Assembly: GCF_000374645.1 (NCBI RefSeq)
Contig: NZ_KB894813.1
Location: 1 to 64,000, forward strand
Reading direction: 5' to 3'
DNA from: Arhodomonas aquaeolei DSM 8974
Lineage (GTDB): Bacteria > Pseudomonadota > Gammaproteobacteria > Nitrococcales > Nitrococcaceae
Length of the DNA: 64,000 nucleotides
Below the pieces are notes generated by a model. It was not told the DNA's origin. It saw nothing but the letters and a program-made list of their open reading frames with translations, and searched no databases. Shown here one piece after another: positions 52,099 to 62,374 of the stretch; position 1 is the stretch's first letter, and every line of letters begins with the position of its first letter. The translations under genes were made by a program, and so were the position numbers.

Positions 52099-53679
52099 TC
52101 AGTGCTCCCGCGTGGCGTGAAAGCCGATCTCCGGCCAGCGTTCCTCGGTGAGCTGAAGGTTCACCCGGGAAGGGGCGATATAAGTGAGGTTGCCGGCGAC
52201 GTCCTCGGCGAGGTTCGCGACATTGCGCTCGCGGAACTCCTCCAGGCGCTTCGAATCGTCGCTGTCCACCCAGCGGGCGGTCGCCACGTTCACCGGCTCG
52301 AAGCTGCACTCCACGCCGTACTCGTTCTTCAGCCGGAAGGCGACCACGTCGAACTGGAGCACGCCCACGGCGCCGACGATCAGGTCGTTGCCCTGCAGCG
52401 GCCGGAACAGCTGCGAGGCCCCCTCCTCGCAGAGCTCGACCAGTCCCTTCTGCAGCGCCTTCATGCGCATGGGGTCGCGCAGAACCGCCCGGCGGAAGAG
52501 CTCCGGGGCGAAGTTCGGGATGCCGGTGAACTTGAGCTTCTCGCCGGCGGTGAAGGTATCGCCGATCTGGATGGTGCCGTGGTTGTGCAGCCCGATGATG
52601 TCGCCGGGATAGGCATTGGCGATGTTGTCCCGGTCCGAGGCCATGAAGGTGATGGCGTTGGCGATCTTCACGTCCTTGCCGATGCGCACGTGATGGACCT
52701 TGGCACCCTTCTCGTAGACCCCGGAGCACACCCGCAGGAAGGCGATGCGGTCACGGTGGTTCGGGTCCATGTTGGCCTGGATCTTGAACACGAACCCGGA
52801 GAACGTCTCCTCCTCGGCGGCCACCTCGCGGGTCTCCGTCTCCCGGGGCTGGGGCGAGGGGGCGTCCTCAACGAAGCGGTCGAGGAGCTCGCGCACGCCG
52901 AAGTTGTTGATCGCCGAGCCGAAGAACACCGGCGTAAGCTCGCCGCGGCGGTAGGCCTCGACGTCGAAGGGATTGCTGGCCTCGCGGATCAGCTCGACCT
53001 CCTCGCGCAGGGTCCCGGCGTCGTCGCCGAGCACCTCGTCGAGGCGCGGGTTGTCCAGGCCCTCGATGGTCTCGCCCTCGTTGATCCGCCCCTCGTGGGT
53101 GGCGCTGAACAGGTGCACGCGGTCATCGAGGAGGTGGAACACGCCCTTGAAGCCCTTGCCCATGCCGATGGGCCAGGTCACCGGGGCGCAGCGGATACGC
53201 AGCACCTCCTCGACCTCGTCCATGAGCGACATCGGGTCGCGCCCCTCGCGATCGAGCTTGTTCATGAAGGTCATGATCGGCGTGCTACGCAACCGGCAGA
53301 CGTCCATGAGCTTGATCGTGCGCTCCTCGACGCCCTTGGCCGCATCGATGACCATCAGCGCCGAGTCCACCGCGGTAAGCGTGCGGTAAGTGTCCTCGGA
53401 GAAGTCCTCGTGCCCGGGGGTATCGAGCAGGTTGACGATCCGCTCCTTGTACGGGAACTGCATCACCGAGGAGGTCACCGAGATACCGCGCTGCTTCTCC
53501 AGCTCCATCCAGTCGGAGGTGGCATGGCGATCGGACTTGCGCCCCTTCACGGTCCCGGCGATCTGGATCGCGCCGCCGTAGAGAAGGAGCTTTTCGGTGA
53601 CGGTGGTCTTACCCGCGTCCGGGTGTGAGATAATCGCGAAGGTGCGCCGCCGGGCGACCTCCTGGAGAAACTCGCTCAT
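52099..53679 (-). CDS. prfC: Peptide chain release factor 3
   Basis: A 526-residue translational GTPase that recycles RF1/RF2 from the ribosome. G1 is [10 protein letters not shown]3 is DTPGHEDF and G4 is NKLDREG. The length matches E. coli RF3 (529). The ATG at 53679 begins [23 protein letters not shown] as expected. It stands alone, divergent from the YcgN-like gene. Confidence 0.95.
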   Translation of the reverse strand: MSEFLQEVARRRTFAIISHPDAGKTTVTEKLLLYGGAIQIAGTVKGRKSDRHATSDWMELEKQRGISVTSSVMQFPYKERIVNLLDTPGHEDFSEDTYRTLTAVDSALMVIDAAKGVEERTIKLMDVCRLRSTPIMTFMNKLDREGRDPMSLMDEVEEVLRIRCAPVTWPIGMGKGFKGVFHLLDDRVHLFSATHEGRINEGETIEGLDNPRLDEVLGDDAGTLREEVELIREASNPFDVEAYRRGELTPVFFGSAINNFGVRELLDRFVEDAPSPQPRETETREVAAEEETFSGFVFKIQANMDPNHRDRIAFLRVCSGVYEKGAKVHHVRIGKDVKIANAITFMASDRDNIANAYPGDIIGLHNHGTIQIGDTFTAGEKLKFTGIPNFAPELFRRAVLRDPMRMKALQKGLVELCEEGASQLFRPLQGNDLIVGAVGVLQFDVVAFRLKNEYGVECSFEPVNVATARWVDSDDSKRLEEFRERNVANLAEDVAGNLTYIAPSRVNLQLTEERWPEIGFHATREH

Positions 53680-53799
53680 GGGGTTCCGTGCGCTCGGGCG
53701 TTGGAGTGTGGCATCGTCAAAGCGCCGCGATTATACATGACCCGGCGGATCCGCACCGAGCCCCGGAAACACCGCGCCGACGACGAGGACGACCCGCGC

Positions 53800-54276
53800 A
53801 TGACTGGCAGCTTTTCCGGCGCCGCCGAACGCCCGTTCTGGGAGCGCAAGCGCCTCGACGAGCTCTCCGCGCCCGAGTGGGAGGCCCTGTGCGACGGCTG
53901 CGGCAAGTGCTGCGTTCACAAGCTCGAGGACGAGGACGGCGACTACCACTTCACCGAGCTGGCCTGCCGACTGCTCGACACCCGCACCGCGCTGTGCAGC
54001 GACTATGCGCATCGCCACCGCCACGTGCCGGACTGCATCACCCTCACCCCGGAGCGGGTGGAGCGCTTCGGCTGGCTGCCGAAGAGCTGCGCCTACCGCC
54101 GTGTGGCCGAGGGTCGCGGGCTGGCGTGGTGGCACCCACTGGTCTCCGGCGACCCGGAGACGGTACATCGCGCGGGCATGTCCGTGCGCGGCCGGGTGGT
54201 CGGTGAACAGGCGGTAGCGCCGCCCTACGATCTCGAGGACTTCATCGTCGAGGACCTCGACGACGACACGGACTGA
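53800..54276 (+). CDS. YcgN-like cysteine-cluster protein (UPF0260)
   Basis: A 158-residue conserved protein of unknown biochemical role. The cysteine motif CDGCGKCC near residue 30 is characteristic of the UPF0260/YcgN family, and other cysteines follow at ACRLL, LCSDY, DCITL and SCAYR. Metal or cluster binding is likely. The start at 53800 gives the usual family length; an in-frame ATG at 53737 and the longer frame lack similarity. It lies 11 bp upstream of dxs and is probably co-transcribed. Confidence 0.85.
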   Translation: MTGSFSGAAERPFWERKRLDELSAPEWEALCDGCGKCCVHKLEDEDGDYHFTELACRLLDTRTALCSDYAHRHRHVPDCITLTPERVERFGWLPKSCAYRRVAEGRGLAWWHPLVSGDPETVHRAGMSVRGRVVGEQAVAPPYDLEDFIVEDLDDDTD

Positions 54277-54287
54277 CCAGGGACATC

Positions 54288-56189
54288 ATGACACCCGGAG
54301 ACTACCCCCTGCTCGAAGGCATCGACTCCCCCGAGGCCCTGCGCGCCCTGTCCGCCGGCGAGCTCCCCGCGCTCGCCCGCGAGCTGCGGGACTTTCTGCT
54401 CCACAGCGTGGCCCGCTCCGGCGGCCACCTCGCCGCCGGCCTCGGGGTCGTGGAGCTGACCATCGCCCTGCACTACGTCTACCAGACCCCGGAGGACCGG
54501 CTCGTCTGGGACGTCGGCCACCAGTGCTATCCCCACAAGATCCTCACCGGGCGGCGCGAGCGCATCGGCACCGTGCGCAAGACCGACGGCCTCGCCGGCT
54601 TTCCCAAGCGCGACGAGAGCCCCTACGATACCTTCGGCGTCGGTCACTCCAGCACCTCACTCAGTGCGGCGATCGGCATGGCGCTCGCGGCCCGCGCCCG
54701 CGGCGACGGCCGGCGGGTCTGCGCGGTGATCGGCGATGGCGGCATGACCGCGGGCCAGGCCTTCGAGGCGCTGAACCACGCCGGCGACGCCCGCCCGGAC
54801 ATGCTCGTGATACTCAACGACAACGAGATGTCCATCTCCGAGAACGTCGGCGCGCTCTCGCGTACCTTCGCGCGGCTGCTCGCCGGCGGCCTCTACGGCA
54901 ACCTCCGTCGCGAGAGCAAGCGCGTTCTCGAGCACATGCCCCCGGCGATGCGCGAGTTCGCCAGGCGCGCCGAGGCCCATGCCAAGGGCATGGTCGTGCC
55001 CGGGACCTTCTTCGAGGAGCTCGGCTTCCAGTACTTCGGGCCGGTGGACGGCCACGACCTCTCGGCCCTGCTCCCGGTGCTGCGCCGTCTGCGCACCACG
55101 CCCGGACCACTGCTCCTGCACGTGGTCACCCGCAAGGGCAAGGGCTACGCCCTGGCCGAGGAGGATCCCATCGCCTACCACGGCGTGAAGGCGTTCGATC
55201 CCGCCGAGGGGCTGACCGGCGGCAGTGGCGGCGGCCGGCCGAGCTATACCCAGGTATTCGGGGAGTGGCTGTGCGATATCGCCGAGCGCGACAGCCGGGT
55301 CTGGGGCATCACCCCGGCCATGCGCGAGGGCTCCGGCCTGGTGGAGTTCGCCCGGCGCTTCCCCGGGCGCTACCTGGACGTCGGGATCGCCGAGCAGCAC
55401 AGCGTCACCCTCGCCGCCGGCCTCGCCTGCGAGGGCGAGCGCCCGGTGCTCGCGATCTACTCGACGTTCCTGCAGCGCGGCTACGACCAGCTCATCCACG
55501 ACATCGCCCTCCAGGAGCTGCCAGTACTCCTCGCCCTCGATCGTGCCGGCCTGGTGGGCGCGGACGGACCGACCCATAACGGCAGCTTCGACCTCTCGTA
55601 CCTGCGCTGCATCCCCAACCTCGTGGTGATGGCCCCCGCGGACGAGAACGAGTGCCGACAGATGCTCTACACGGGCTACCGGCACGACGGTCCCGCGGCG
55701 GTCCGCTACCCCCGGGGAACGGGCCCCGGGGTCACGGTCTCCCCGGAGATGCAGGCCCTGCCCATCGGCCGTGCAGAGCCGCGCCGGAACGGCCACCGCG
55801 TCGTCCTGCTCGCATTCGGCAGCATGCTCGCGCCTGCCCTGGCGGCCGCCGAGCGACTGGACGCCACGGTGATCAACATGCGTTTCGTCAAGCCGGTGGA
55901 TGAAGACGCGGTGCTGAAGGCCGCCGCCACGCACGAGCTTCTGGTGACCGTGGAGGAGAACGTGATCGCCGGCGGCGCCGGCAGCGCGGTGGCCGAGGCG
56001 CTGGACGCCGCCGGGGAGACGGCCGTCTGCCGCCACATCGGCCTGCCGGACCGATTCACCGATCACGGCGACCCGGCCACCCTGCTCTCGCGGCTGGGCC
56101 TGGACGCGGACGGTATCGCCGCACAGGTCGGGGAATGGCTGGGGTCGGAGAAGGCGGCGGCCACGGACACGGGTCGTGGCCGGGGATGA
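54288..56189 (+). CDS. dxs: 1-deoxy-D-xylulose-5-phosphate synthase
   Basis: A 633-residue TPP enzyme that condenses pyruvate and glyceraldehyde-3-phosphate, the first step of the MEP isoprenoid pathway. Early catalytic His is in [13 protein letters not shown]; the TPP site is [20 protein letters not shown] and NDNEMSIS. The transketolase pyrimidine-binding and C-terminal domains ([15 protein letters not shown]) follow. Length fits the family (~620-640). ispA is not adjacent here. Confidence 0.95.
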   Translation: MTPGDYPLLEGIDSPEALRALSAGELPALARELRDFLLHSVARSGGHLAAGLGVVELTIALHYVYQTPEDRLVWDVGHQCYPHKILTGRRERIGTVRKTDGLAGFPKRDESPYDTFGVGHSSTSLSAAIGMALAARARGDGRRVCAVIGDGGMTAGQAFEALNHAGDARPDMLVILNDNEMSISENVGALSRTFARLLAGGLYGNLRRESKRVLEHMPPAMREFARRAEAHAKGMVVPGTFFEELGFQYFGPVDGHDLSALLPVLRRLRTTPGPLLLHVVTRKGKGYALAEEDPIAYHGVKAFDPAEGLTGGSGGGRPSYTQVFGEWLCDIAERDSRVWGITPAMREGSGLVEFARRFPGRYLDVGIAEQHSVTLAAGLACEGERPVLAIYSTFLQRGYDQLIHDIALQELPVLLALDRAGLVGADGPTHNGSFDLSYLRCIPNLVVMAPADENECRQMLYTGYRHDGPAAVRYPRGTGPGVTVSPEMQALPIGRAEPRRNGHRVVLLAFGSMLAPALAAAERLDATVINMRFVKPVDEDAVLKAAATHELLVTVEENVIAGGAGSAVAEALDAAGETAVCRHIGLPDRFTDHGDPATLLSRLGLDADGIAAQVGEWLGSEKAAATDTGRGRG

Positions 56190-56194
56190 GCCCG

Positions 56195-56224
56195 GTCTGC
56201 GGGTGCCGGGCGGCACCCGCAGAC
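56195..56224 (+). terminator. GC hairpin after dxs
   Basis: GTCTGCGGGTGCC-GGGC-GGCACCCGCAGAC, a perfect 13-bp stem starting 6 bp after the dxs stop; T-less. A second small GGCCC/GGGCC hairpin lies near 56270-56282. The remaining space to trxA holds no gene. Confidence 0.6.
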
Positions 56225-56368
56225 CCGGTGGAGGCGGGGTCTAACCAGACCGTCAGGTTACCGGGAGCCGGCCCGTCGGGCCGGGGACGTCATCACATAC
56301 AGGCCGGGACGGGGCCCCGGCGCCGACACTCCCTCTGCCCTGACGCGGTTTGGTGCGACGGGCTGTCT

Positions 56369-56695
56369 CTAGACGTTGGCGTCAACGAACTGGGTCAGCT
56401 GCGCCTTGCTCAGGGCGCCGACCTTGGTATCCGCGACATCGCCGCTGCGGAAGACCATCAGCGTGGGGATGCCACGCACGCCGTACTTGGGCGCGGTCTC
56501 CGGATTGTCGTCGATGTTGAGCTTGCAGACCTTGAGCTTGCCCGCATACTCCTCGGCGACCTGCTCGAGCACGGGGGCGATCATCTTGCAGGGGCCGCAC
56601 CACTCGGCCCAGAAGTCCACCAGGACCGGGCCATCGGCCTTGAGAACCTCGTCCTCGAAGTTGCCGTCGGTGATGCTGACGATGTTTTCGCTCAT
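56369..56695 (-). CDS. trxA: Thioredoxin
   Basis: A 108-residue thioredoxin 1 with the redox motif W-C33-G-P-C36-K and cis-Pro in RGIPTLMVF. It reduces cytoplasmic disulfides. The ATG at 56695 gives the standard length; the 34-codon extension is spurious. A plausible sigma-70 promoter lies ~60 bp upstream. Confidence 0.96.
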   Translation of the reverse strand: MSENIVSITDGNFEDEVLKADGPVLVDFWAEWCGPCKMIAPVLEQVAEEYAGKLKVCKLNIDDNPETAPKYGVRGIPTLMVFRSGDVADTKVGALSKAQLTQFVDANV

Positions 56696-56751
56696 CAATG
56701 CCTCCAGGGGAACTGAAAAAACGCGCGAAGGATAACGCGCCTGTGGTGGCT

Positions 56752-56780
56752 TGTATAATCGACGCGGGCGCGGAAGTCGA
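56752..56780 (-). promoter_or_regulatory. Candidate sigma-70 promoter of trxA
   Basis: On the minus strand TCGACT (56780-56775, like TTGACA) and TATACA (56757-56752) are separated by 17 bp; the start would be ~50 bp before the trxA ATG. The rest of the 340-bp trxA-fabA gap shows only a TCTAG-containing repeat near 56900-56914 and no gene. Confidence 0.45.
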
Positions 56781-57035
56781 TAGCCAGGATCAATCATTCT
56801 ACCGGATAATCGCCGGCCAGGGATGTGCCGACGTCATCACGGCGCGATCGTGTCTTGCCTCGCCGCGGGTCTCACAGTAGGGTTAGCGCGAAATTACTAG
56901 ACCTCTTTCTAGACGCCGGCAACCACCCCCGTCAAGGCGGCACCGCCGCAACACCGGGCAGGGACCTGCCAGGGCCATCGGCCGGACCGCCCGCGGCGCG
57001 ATCCGGTTCCCCCAGTGGATACGGTTGGGAGACGC

Positions 57036-57554
57036 ATGACAGGACAACCCAGTTACAGCTACGAGGAGCTGCTCGAGTGCGGCCACGGCAAGCTCTTCGG
57101 TCCGGGCAACCCGCAGCTGCCGGTGCCGAACATGCTCATGTTCGACCGCATCAGCAGGATATCCTCCGAAGGCGGGGCGTACGGCAAGGGCGAGGTCCAG
57201 GCCGAGCTCGACGTCCATCCGGACCTGTGGTTCTTCCACTGCCACTTCCCCGGCGACCCGGTGATGCCGGGCTGCCTCGGGCTCGACGCCCTCTGGCAGC
57301 TCCTCGGCTTCTACCTGGGCTGGACCGGCGGCCAGGGCAAGGGGCGCGCGCTCGGCTGTGGCGAGGTAAAATTCACCGGTCAGATCCTGCCCCGTAACCG
57401 GCAGGTGACCTACTTACTGGACATCAAGCGCCTGATCCGGCGGCGTCTGACGATGGGTATCGCGGACGGCCGAGTCCTCGCCGACGGCGAGGAGATCTAC
57501 CGGGCCACCGATCTCAAGGTCGGCCTGTTCATGGACCCGGATAGCGCGCTGTAG
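57036..57554 (+). CDS. fabA: 3-hydroxydecanoyl-ACP dehydratase/isomerase
   Basis: A 172-residue hot-dog enzyme, the same length as E. coli FabA, introducing the cis double bond for anaerobic unsaturated fatty acid synthesis. Catalytic H70 ([14 protein letters not shown]) and D84 (LGLDALWQ) are present. The ATG at 57036 begins the conserved [12 protein letters not shown] region. It precedes fabB by 30 bp, the classical gammaproteobacterial fabAB pair. Confidence 0.96.
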   Translation: MTGQPSYSYEELLECGHGKLFGPGNPQLPVPNMLMFDRISRISSEGGAYGKGEVQAELDVHPDLWFFHCHFPGDPVMPGCLGLDALWQLLGFYLGWTGGQGKGRALGCGEVKFTGQILPRNRQVTYLLDIKRLIRRRLTMGIADGRVLADGEEIYRATDLKVGLFMDPDSAL

Positions 57555-57584
57555 GTGCGTTGAGCAAACAGCGAGGAAGGTATC

Positions 57585-58799
57585 GTGCGACGAGTCGTCG
57601 TCACCGGACTGGGCATCGTCTCCTGTCTCGGCAATGATCGTGAAACGGTTACCCGATCCCTGCGCGAGGGCCGCAGCGGCATCCGCTTCCGCGACGCGTA
57701 TGCCGAGTACGGTCTGCGCAGCCAGGTCGCCGGCGTGGTCGACATCGACCTCGACGAGCGCGTCCCGCGCAAGCCGCGCCGTTTCATGGGCGGCGCCGCG
57801 GGGTATGCGTATGTCGCCATGGAGGACGCCATGCGCGACGCCGGCCTGGACGCGGAGCAGATCTCCGATCCGCGCATCGGTCTGATCGCGGGCTCGGGAG
57901 GCGGTTCCACCTCCAATCTCGTCCAGGCCGCGGACACGCTGCGCGAGCGTGGCGTGCGCAAGCTCGGCGCCTTCGCCGTGCCGAAGGTCATGGCGAGCAC
58001 CGTCTCCGCATGCCTGGCCACGCCGTTCGGCATCCGTGGCGTCAACTACAGCATCTCCTCGGCCTGCGCGACCAGCGCCCACTGCATCGGTTCCGCCATG
58101 GAGCAGATTCAGCTCGGCCGCCAGGACGTCGTCTTCGCCGGCGGCGGCGAGGAGGAGCACTGGTCGATGACCATGCTCTTCGACGCCATGGGCGCCCTGT
58201 CCTCGAAGTACAACGACACCCCCGAGCGGGCGTCCCGCCCCTACGACGCGGATCGTGACGGCTTCGTGATCGCCGGCGGCGCAGGCATGGTGGTGGTCGA
58301 GGCCCTCGATCACGCCCTGGAGCGCGGCGCGCCGATCTACGCCGAGCTCGTCGGCTATGGCGCGACGTCGGACGGCTACGACATGGTCGCACCCTCCGGC
58401 GAGGGCGCGGTGCGCTGCATGCGCGAGGCCCTCACTCACACCGAAGGCCCGGTGGACTACGTCAACGCCCACGGCACCAGCACCCCGGCAGGGGATATCA
58501 CCGAGCTGCAGGCGATCCACGAGGTCTTCGGCGAGTCGATGCCGGCAGTGAGCTCGACGAAGTCGCTTACCGGCCACTCGCTCGGTGCGGCGGGGGTGCA
58601 GGAGGCGATCTACTCGCTGCTGATGCTCAAGGAGGGGTTCGTCTCCGCCTCCGCCAACATCGAGAACCTGGACCCGGACGCCGAGGGCATGCCCATCGTC
58701 TCGGAGTACCGCGAGCAGCCGCTCAACACGGTGATGTCCAACAGCTTCGGCTTCGGCGGAACCAACGCCACCCTGGTATTCCGCCGCTACGAGGACTGA
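57585..58799 (+). CDS. fabB: 3-oxoacyl-ACP synthase I
   Basis: A 404-residue KAS I elongating unsaturated acyl-ACP. The nucleophile is C161 in [10 protein letters not shown], with catalytic histidines in [11 protein letters not shown] and GHSLGAAG. It starts with GTG preceded by GAGGAAGG. Pairing with fabA distinguishes it from FabF. Confidence 0.95.
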   Translation: MRRVVVTGLGIVSCLGNDRETVTRSLREGRSGIRFRDAYAEYGLRSQVAGVVDIDLDERVPRKPRRFMGGAAGYAYVAMEDAMRDAGLDAEQISDPRIGLIAGSGGGSTSNLVQAADTLRERGVRKLGAFAVPKVMASTVSACLATPFGIRGVNYSISSACATSAHCIGSAMEQIQLGRQDVVFAGGGEEEHWSMTMLFDAMGALSSKYNDTPERASRPYDADRDGFVIAGGAGMVVVEALDHALERGAPIYAELVGYGATSDGYDMVAPSGEGAVRCMREALTHTEGPVDYVNAHGTSTPAGDITELQAIHEVFGESMPAVSSTKSLTGHSLGAAGVQEAIYSLLMLKEGFVSASANIENLDPDAEGMPIVSEYREQPLNTVMSNSFGFGGTNATLVFRRYED

Positions 58800-58816
58800 C
58801 GCGCCGCATCCGCCGG

Positions 58817-58835
58817 CGGCGCCCCACGGGCGCCG
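58817..58835. terminator. GC hairpin between convergent fabB and hemerythrin-like gene
   Basis: CGGCGCCC-CAC-GGGCGCCG, an 8-bp stem in the 36-bp gap between the two stop codons; no T tract. Confidence 0.5.
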
Positions 58836-59390
58836 TCAGGCGGAGGCGGCGACCGCCGAGTCCAGCCGCCCGCGCAACGCCGCCACCGCCGGCAGCGGCG
58901 CCGCCGACAGCTCCGCCGCCACCGACTCGCCCAGCGCCTGTAACGCCTTCGCCGGCAGGTTGGCCTCCAGCAGTGGGAACAGACCCTCCTCCTCGCGCTG
59001 CTCGTGGTGCGCGCTCATGTCCGCCACCCGCCGCGCCGCCGCGATCAGCCCGAGTGCCTCACGCCGCCCCGGTCCGTTGCCGGCGGCATGCTCCGCCACG
59101 GCGGCACGATGCGCGCCGGCGAGCTGCTGGAGCCGCGCGTGCTCCGCCCGATAGACCCGCGCGGGCCACGGCGTCTCCCAGTCCGCGCTCTCGAGACACG
59201 GCAGCAGCCACGCCTCCTCGGCCCGCGCATGCGCGCGCAGACGCTCGAACCAGGCATCCCATATCTCCACCGCAACAGCGCAGCGGCGCTCCAGAAGCGC
59301 CTCCTGGTGGAGCCACAGCAGCTCCTCGAATACGGCATGATCACCACTCAGCCAGCGGACGGGATCGCTGTTCCGCGGGGTATTCCTCAC
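58836..59390 (-). CDS. Hemerythrin HHE-domain-like protein
   Basis: A ~184-residue helical protein with spaced His/Glu residues resembling HHE cation-binding domains (DHAVFEELLWLHQEALL, RAHARAEEAWLLPCLE, EHARLQQL, HHEQREEEGLFPLLE). It could bind a di-iron or other metal site and take part in oxygen, NO or stress handling, but this is not proven. The GTG at 59390 has GGAAGG 8 nt upstream; a GTG at 59399 lies too close to the same site. It converges with fabB and is divergent from a GNAT gene. Confidence 0.7.
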   Translation of the reverse strand: MRNTPRNSDPVRWLSGDHAVFEELLWLHQEALLERRCAVAVEIWDAWFERLRAHARAEEAWLLPCLESADWETPWPARVYRAEHARLQQLAGAHRAAVAEHAAGNGPGRREALGLIAAARRVADMSAHHEQREEEGLFPLLEANLPAKALQALGESVAAELSAAPLPAVAALRGRLDSAVAASA

Positions 59391-59531
59391 CTTGGCCACC
59401 TTCCCTGCAGGGCTTGTACGGCGATGGTACCATTCGCGCCCGTCGACGGCGCGCGGACACCGCTCGCCTTCCAGTCGCCGGGGTGGTACGTTTCGCCCCG
59501 CGCAACAACAACGGTCCGGGGTTCACAGGGG

Positions 59532-59933
59532 ATGATGCACAGCATGGCGCCGGTAGCAGACATCAACGCGGCCTTCGAGGCCTGGCTCGACGCCACGGAA
59601 GAGGCGGAGCCGATCGGGCAGGACAACACGGGGTTGCGCCACCGCCGCATCGGGCATGCGATCGGCGCGGTGGACACCGAATCCGACTACCTCGTGCTCT
59701 GCCGCATCGAGACCGATCCCGGCCACCGCGGCGAAGGCGAGGCAACCCGGCTGCTGGAGCTGCTCAAGGGGATCTGCGAGCGCTACAACGTCACCCTGCT
59801 CGGGCAGGCGACGGCGTACGACGATACCGGACTGGATCAGCAGGCCCTGCTGGAGTGGTACCGCCGGCACGATTTCGAGATCGACCACGGCCGCACCGCC
59901 CAGCCCCTGGTCTGGTACCCGGCACGGCCGTGA
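59532..59933 (+). CDS. GNAT-like acetyltransferase
   Basis: A ~133-residue small GNAT-fold protein. The strand DYLVLCRIETDPGHRGEGEATRLLELL contains the R-x2-G-x-G/A-type acetyl-CoA loop, and the C-terminal LLEWYRRHDFEI is typical. Substrate unknown. Two adjacent ATGs (59532, 59535) and one at 59544 compete; an AGGGG lies just upstream. The longer frame upstream overlaps the hemerythrin gene and is rejected. Confidence 0.68.
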   Translation: MMHSMAPVADINAAFEAWLDATEEAEPIGQDNTGLRHRRIGHAIGAVDTESDYLVLCRIETDPGHRGEGEATRLLELLKGICERYNVTLLGQATAYDDTGLDQQALLEWYRRHDFEIDHGRTAQPLVWYPARP

Positions 59934-59955
59934 TTCCGATCCGTGTCGCCGGCGC

Positions 59956-60621
59956 TCAGCCGGCGACGCGCACCCTCGCCTCGCGCCCGAGCACCCAGCG
60001 CTGCAGCCCGGCCAGTACCACCCCGTACAGCGGCACGAAGAACGCCAGGCTCACCACCAGCTTGGTGGTGTAGTCCACGGCGGCGATCTCCGTCCAGTGC
60101 GCCGCCATGAACGGGTCCGGACTGGCATAGAACGCCAGTGAAAAGAACGCCACCGTGTCGGCGAGGTTGCCCAGCACCGTGGACGAGGCCGGCGCCACCC
60201 ACCAGGCGAAACGGCGCTGGCGCAGGCGGTCGAAGACATGTATGTCGAGGATCTGGCCGAGCACGTAGGACATGAAGCTCGCCATGGCGATACGGGCGAC
60301 GAACACGTTCAGCCCGACGAGCCCTGCCAGGCCCTGGAACTGCCCCTGCTGGAAGGCGGCGCCGAAGACATAGGACACCAGCAGCGCCGGCAGCATTGCC
60401 ATGAAGATGATCCGCCGCGCGGGCCCCTTGCCGAACACCCGCACCGTCAGGTCCGTGACCAGGAATATGAACGGGAAGGAGAATGCACCCCACGTCGTAT
60501 GGACACCCCAGACCTGGATCGGGAGCTGCACCAGGTAATTGCTGGCGGCGATGATCAGGATGTGAGCGGTCACCAGCACCGCCAGGGCACGGCGCAGCTG
60601 GGCCGGGGTGAGGGAAAGCAT
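59956..60621 (-). CDS. yhhQ: YhhQ/VUT-family queuosine-precursor transporter
   Basis: A 221-residue, six-TM protein of the YhhQ (VUT/QueT-like) family that imports preQ0/preQ1 for queuosine synthesis. Family marks are ASNYLVQLPI at the start, FPFIFLVTDLTVRVFGKGPAR and SFMSYVLGQILDIHVFDRLR with SSTVLGNLADTVAFF. GGAGG precedes the ATG. No preQ1 riboswitch is seen in the 70-bp divergent region. Confidence 0.88.
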   Translation of the reverse strand: MLSLTPAQLRRALAVLVTAHILIIAASNYLVQLPIQVWGVHTTWGAFSFPFIFLVTDLTVRVFGKGPARRIIFMAMLPALLVSYVFGAAFQQGQFQGLAGLVGLNVFVARIAMASFMSYVLGQILDIHVFDRLRQRRFAWWVAPASSTVLGNLADTVAFFSLAFYASPDPFMAAHWTEIAAVDYTTKLVVSLAFFVPLYGVVLAGLQRWVLGREARVRVAG

Positions 60622-60690
60622 GGGGGCGGTCTACCTCCGGTATGTGTCGGATCTCGGCGCCTGCGTCCCGGCGCCCGGAGAACATAGCGA

Positions 60691-62064
60691 ATGCAGGGCA
60701 CAAAGGCAAAAACGCTGAATCGAAAGGCATCCTCCCGGGTGGTCGCCCTCGCCTGGCCGCTGATCCTGTCCAACGTCACCGTGCCGCTGCTGGGGCTGGT
60801 GGACACGGCGGTGATGGGCCATCTGCCGGACAGCGACTACCTCGGCGCGGTCACCCTCGGTGCGACCCTGTTCAGCTTCCTCTACTGGGGCTTCGGCTTC
60901 CTGCGCATGGGCACCACCGGCTTCGTCGCCCAGGCCCACGGGCGCAACGACGCCGACGCCCTACGCGAGCTGCTCGCCCAGGGCCTGGTCATCGCCGCTG
61001 CCATCGGCGCCGCCCTGATCGCCCTGGCTCCGTGGGTCGTCCCCGCCGCGCTGAGCCTCTTCGACGCCAGCCCGGCGGTAACCGGGCTGGCCAATACCTA
61101 CGCCACCTGGCGCATCGCCAGTGCCCCCGCGGTACTCGCCAACTACGTGCTCATCGGCTGGTTCCTCGGGCTGGCACGCACCCGGGTGACCCTGGTGCTG
61201 ATGCTGGTCAATAACGTGATCAACATCGTGCTGGACCTCTGGCTGGTCGTCGGCCTCGGCTGGACGGTCGCCGGCGTCGCCCTCGCCAGCGTCATCGCCG
61301 ACTACCTTGCCCTGGCGACCGCACTGGCCCTCGCCGCGGCGCACCTGCGCCGCCTCGGCGGACGACTGCTACCGGCACGGCTCGCCGAGCCTACACGTTA
61401 TCTGCGGCTGCTGCGGGTGAACGCGGCGCTGTTCGTGCGCACGCTCTGCCTGCTCTTTGCGATCGCCTTCTTCCACGCCCAGGGGGCACGGTTCGGCGAC
61501 GACATCCTCGCCGCCAATGCCGTGCTCATGCAGTTCCTGATGCTGACTTCCTACGCCCTGGATGGCTTCGCTCATGCCGCCGAGGCGCTGGTCGGGGAGG
61601 CACTCGGGCGTGACAGCCGCCGGCGGCTGGCCGCCGTGGTCCGCGCCGCCACGCTCTGGTCTCTGGTGAGTGCGGTGCTGGCGAGCGTCGCCTTCGCGAT
61701 GGCGGGTGAGGCGATCATCGCCCTGCTCACCGACCTCCCCCGGGTGCGGGCTATCGCCGCCGACTACCTGCCCTGGCTCATCGCCCTGCCCCTGGTCGCC
61801 GTGTGGAGCTACCTCCTGGATGGGCTGTTCATCGGCGCCACCCGGGCCCGGGCGATGCGCGACACCATGCTGGTGGCGGTGATCGCGGTCTACCTTCCGG
61901 CGTGGTGGCTGACCCGCGGCTGGGGCAACCACGGCCTGTGGTTCGCCTTCCTGCTGTTCACCCTCGCCCGCTCCGGCGGGCTCGGACTGGTCTTCCGCCG
62001 GGCGGACTACGGCGCCGGCTGGCTCCCGGCGGACCCGCTCACCCCAGGGGGGCGAGGCGGGTGA
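60691..62064 (+). CDS. MATE-family efflux transporter (DinF-like)
   Basis: A 457-residue, 12-TM multidrug/toxin extruder. N-terminal LAWPLILSNVTVPLLGLVDTAVMGHL and the internal second half LRVNAALFVRTLCLL show the duplicated MATE fold; closest in style to DinF. It exports cationic compounds or DNA-damage related agents using a proton or sodium gradient; substrate unknown. Its end overlaps azlD on the opposite strand by 26 bp. Confidence 0.87.
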   Translation: MQGTKAKTLNRKASSRVVALAWPLILSNVTVPLLGLVDTAVMGHLPDSDYLGAVTLGATLFSFLYWGFGFLRMGTTGFVAQAHGRNDADALRELLAQGLVIAAAIGAALIALAPWVVPAALSLFDASPAVTGLANTYATWRIASAPAVLANYVLIGWFLGLARTRVTLVLMLVNNVINIVLDLWLVVGLGWTVAGVALASVIADYLALATALALAAAHLRRLGGRLLPARLAEPTRYLRLLRVNAALFVRTLCLLFAIAFFHAQGARFGDDILAANAVLMQFLMLTSYALDGFAHAAEALVGEALGRDSRRRLAAVVRAATLWSLVSAVLASVAFAMAGEAIIALLTDLPRVRAIAADYLPWLIALPLVAVWSYLLDGLFIGATRARAMRDTMLVAVIAVYLPAWWLTRGWGNHGLWFAFLLFTLARSGGLGLVFRRADYGAGWLPADPLTPGGRGG

Positions 62065-62374
62065 GCACCATGAAGACCGCGGTGCCCGCGGCGATGCTCA
62101 CCAGCGCGTTGCGCCAGCGCAGGTGGCAGAGCGCGGTCACCGCGATCGCGGCGAGATGGTAGAGACCGAAGGGCGGCGCGAGCGGCTCGACGTCGCGGAC
62201 CGCGTAGACCACCAGCAGCAGCATCACCGCCGGCGGCAGGTAGCGCCCGAGGTGGCGCACCAGCGGATGCTCCATGTAGCGCCCAAGCACCAGGAACGGT
62301 GCCGCACGGGTGAAGAACGTCGCCACCGTCATCGCGGCGATCACCGCCAGTAGGTAGCCGTCCGCACCACTCAT
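62039..62374 (-). CDS. azlD: AzlD-type branched-chain amino acid exporter small subunit
   Basis: A 111-residue, four-TM protein with family segments LLAVIAAMTVATFFTRAAPFLVLG and LGRYLPPAVMLLLVVYAV. With AzlC it forms the BrnFE-like export pump for valine, leucine, isoleucine or analogues. The ATG overlaps the azlC stop (ATGA). The tail overlaps the MATE gene on the other strand. Confidence 0.9.
   Translation of the reverse strand: MSGADGYLLAVIAAMTVATFFTRAAPFLVLGRYMEHPLVRHLGRYLPPAVMLLLVVYAVRDVEPLAPPFGLYHLAAIAVTALCHLRWRNALVSIAAGTAVFMVLTRLAPLG

Noticed and set aside
51925-53628. 567-codon plus-strand frame opposite prfC
   Set aside because: Antisense to a complete RF3; low-complexity His/Leu/Val-rich composition typical of shadow frames.
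54657-56216. 519-codon minus-strand frame opposite dxs
   Set aside because: Dxs is complete on the other strand; no motif in the antisense frame.
60622-60690. Possible preQ1 riboswitch before the YhhQ-like transporter
   Set aside because: The 70-bp region lacks the preQ1 aptamer stem and A-rich tail.
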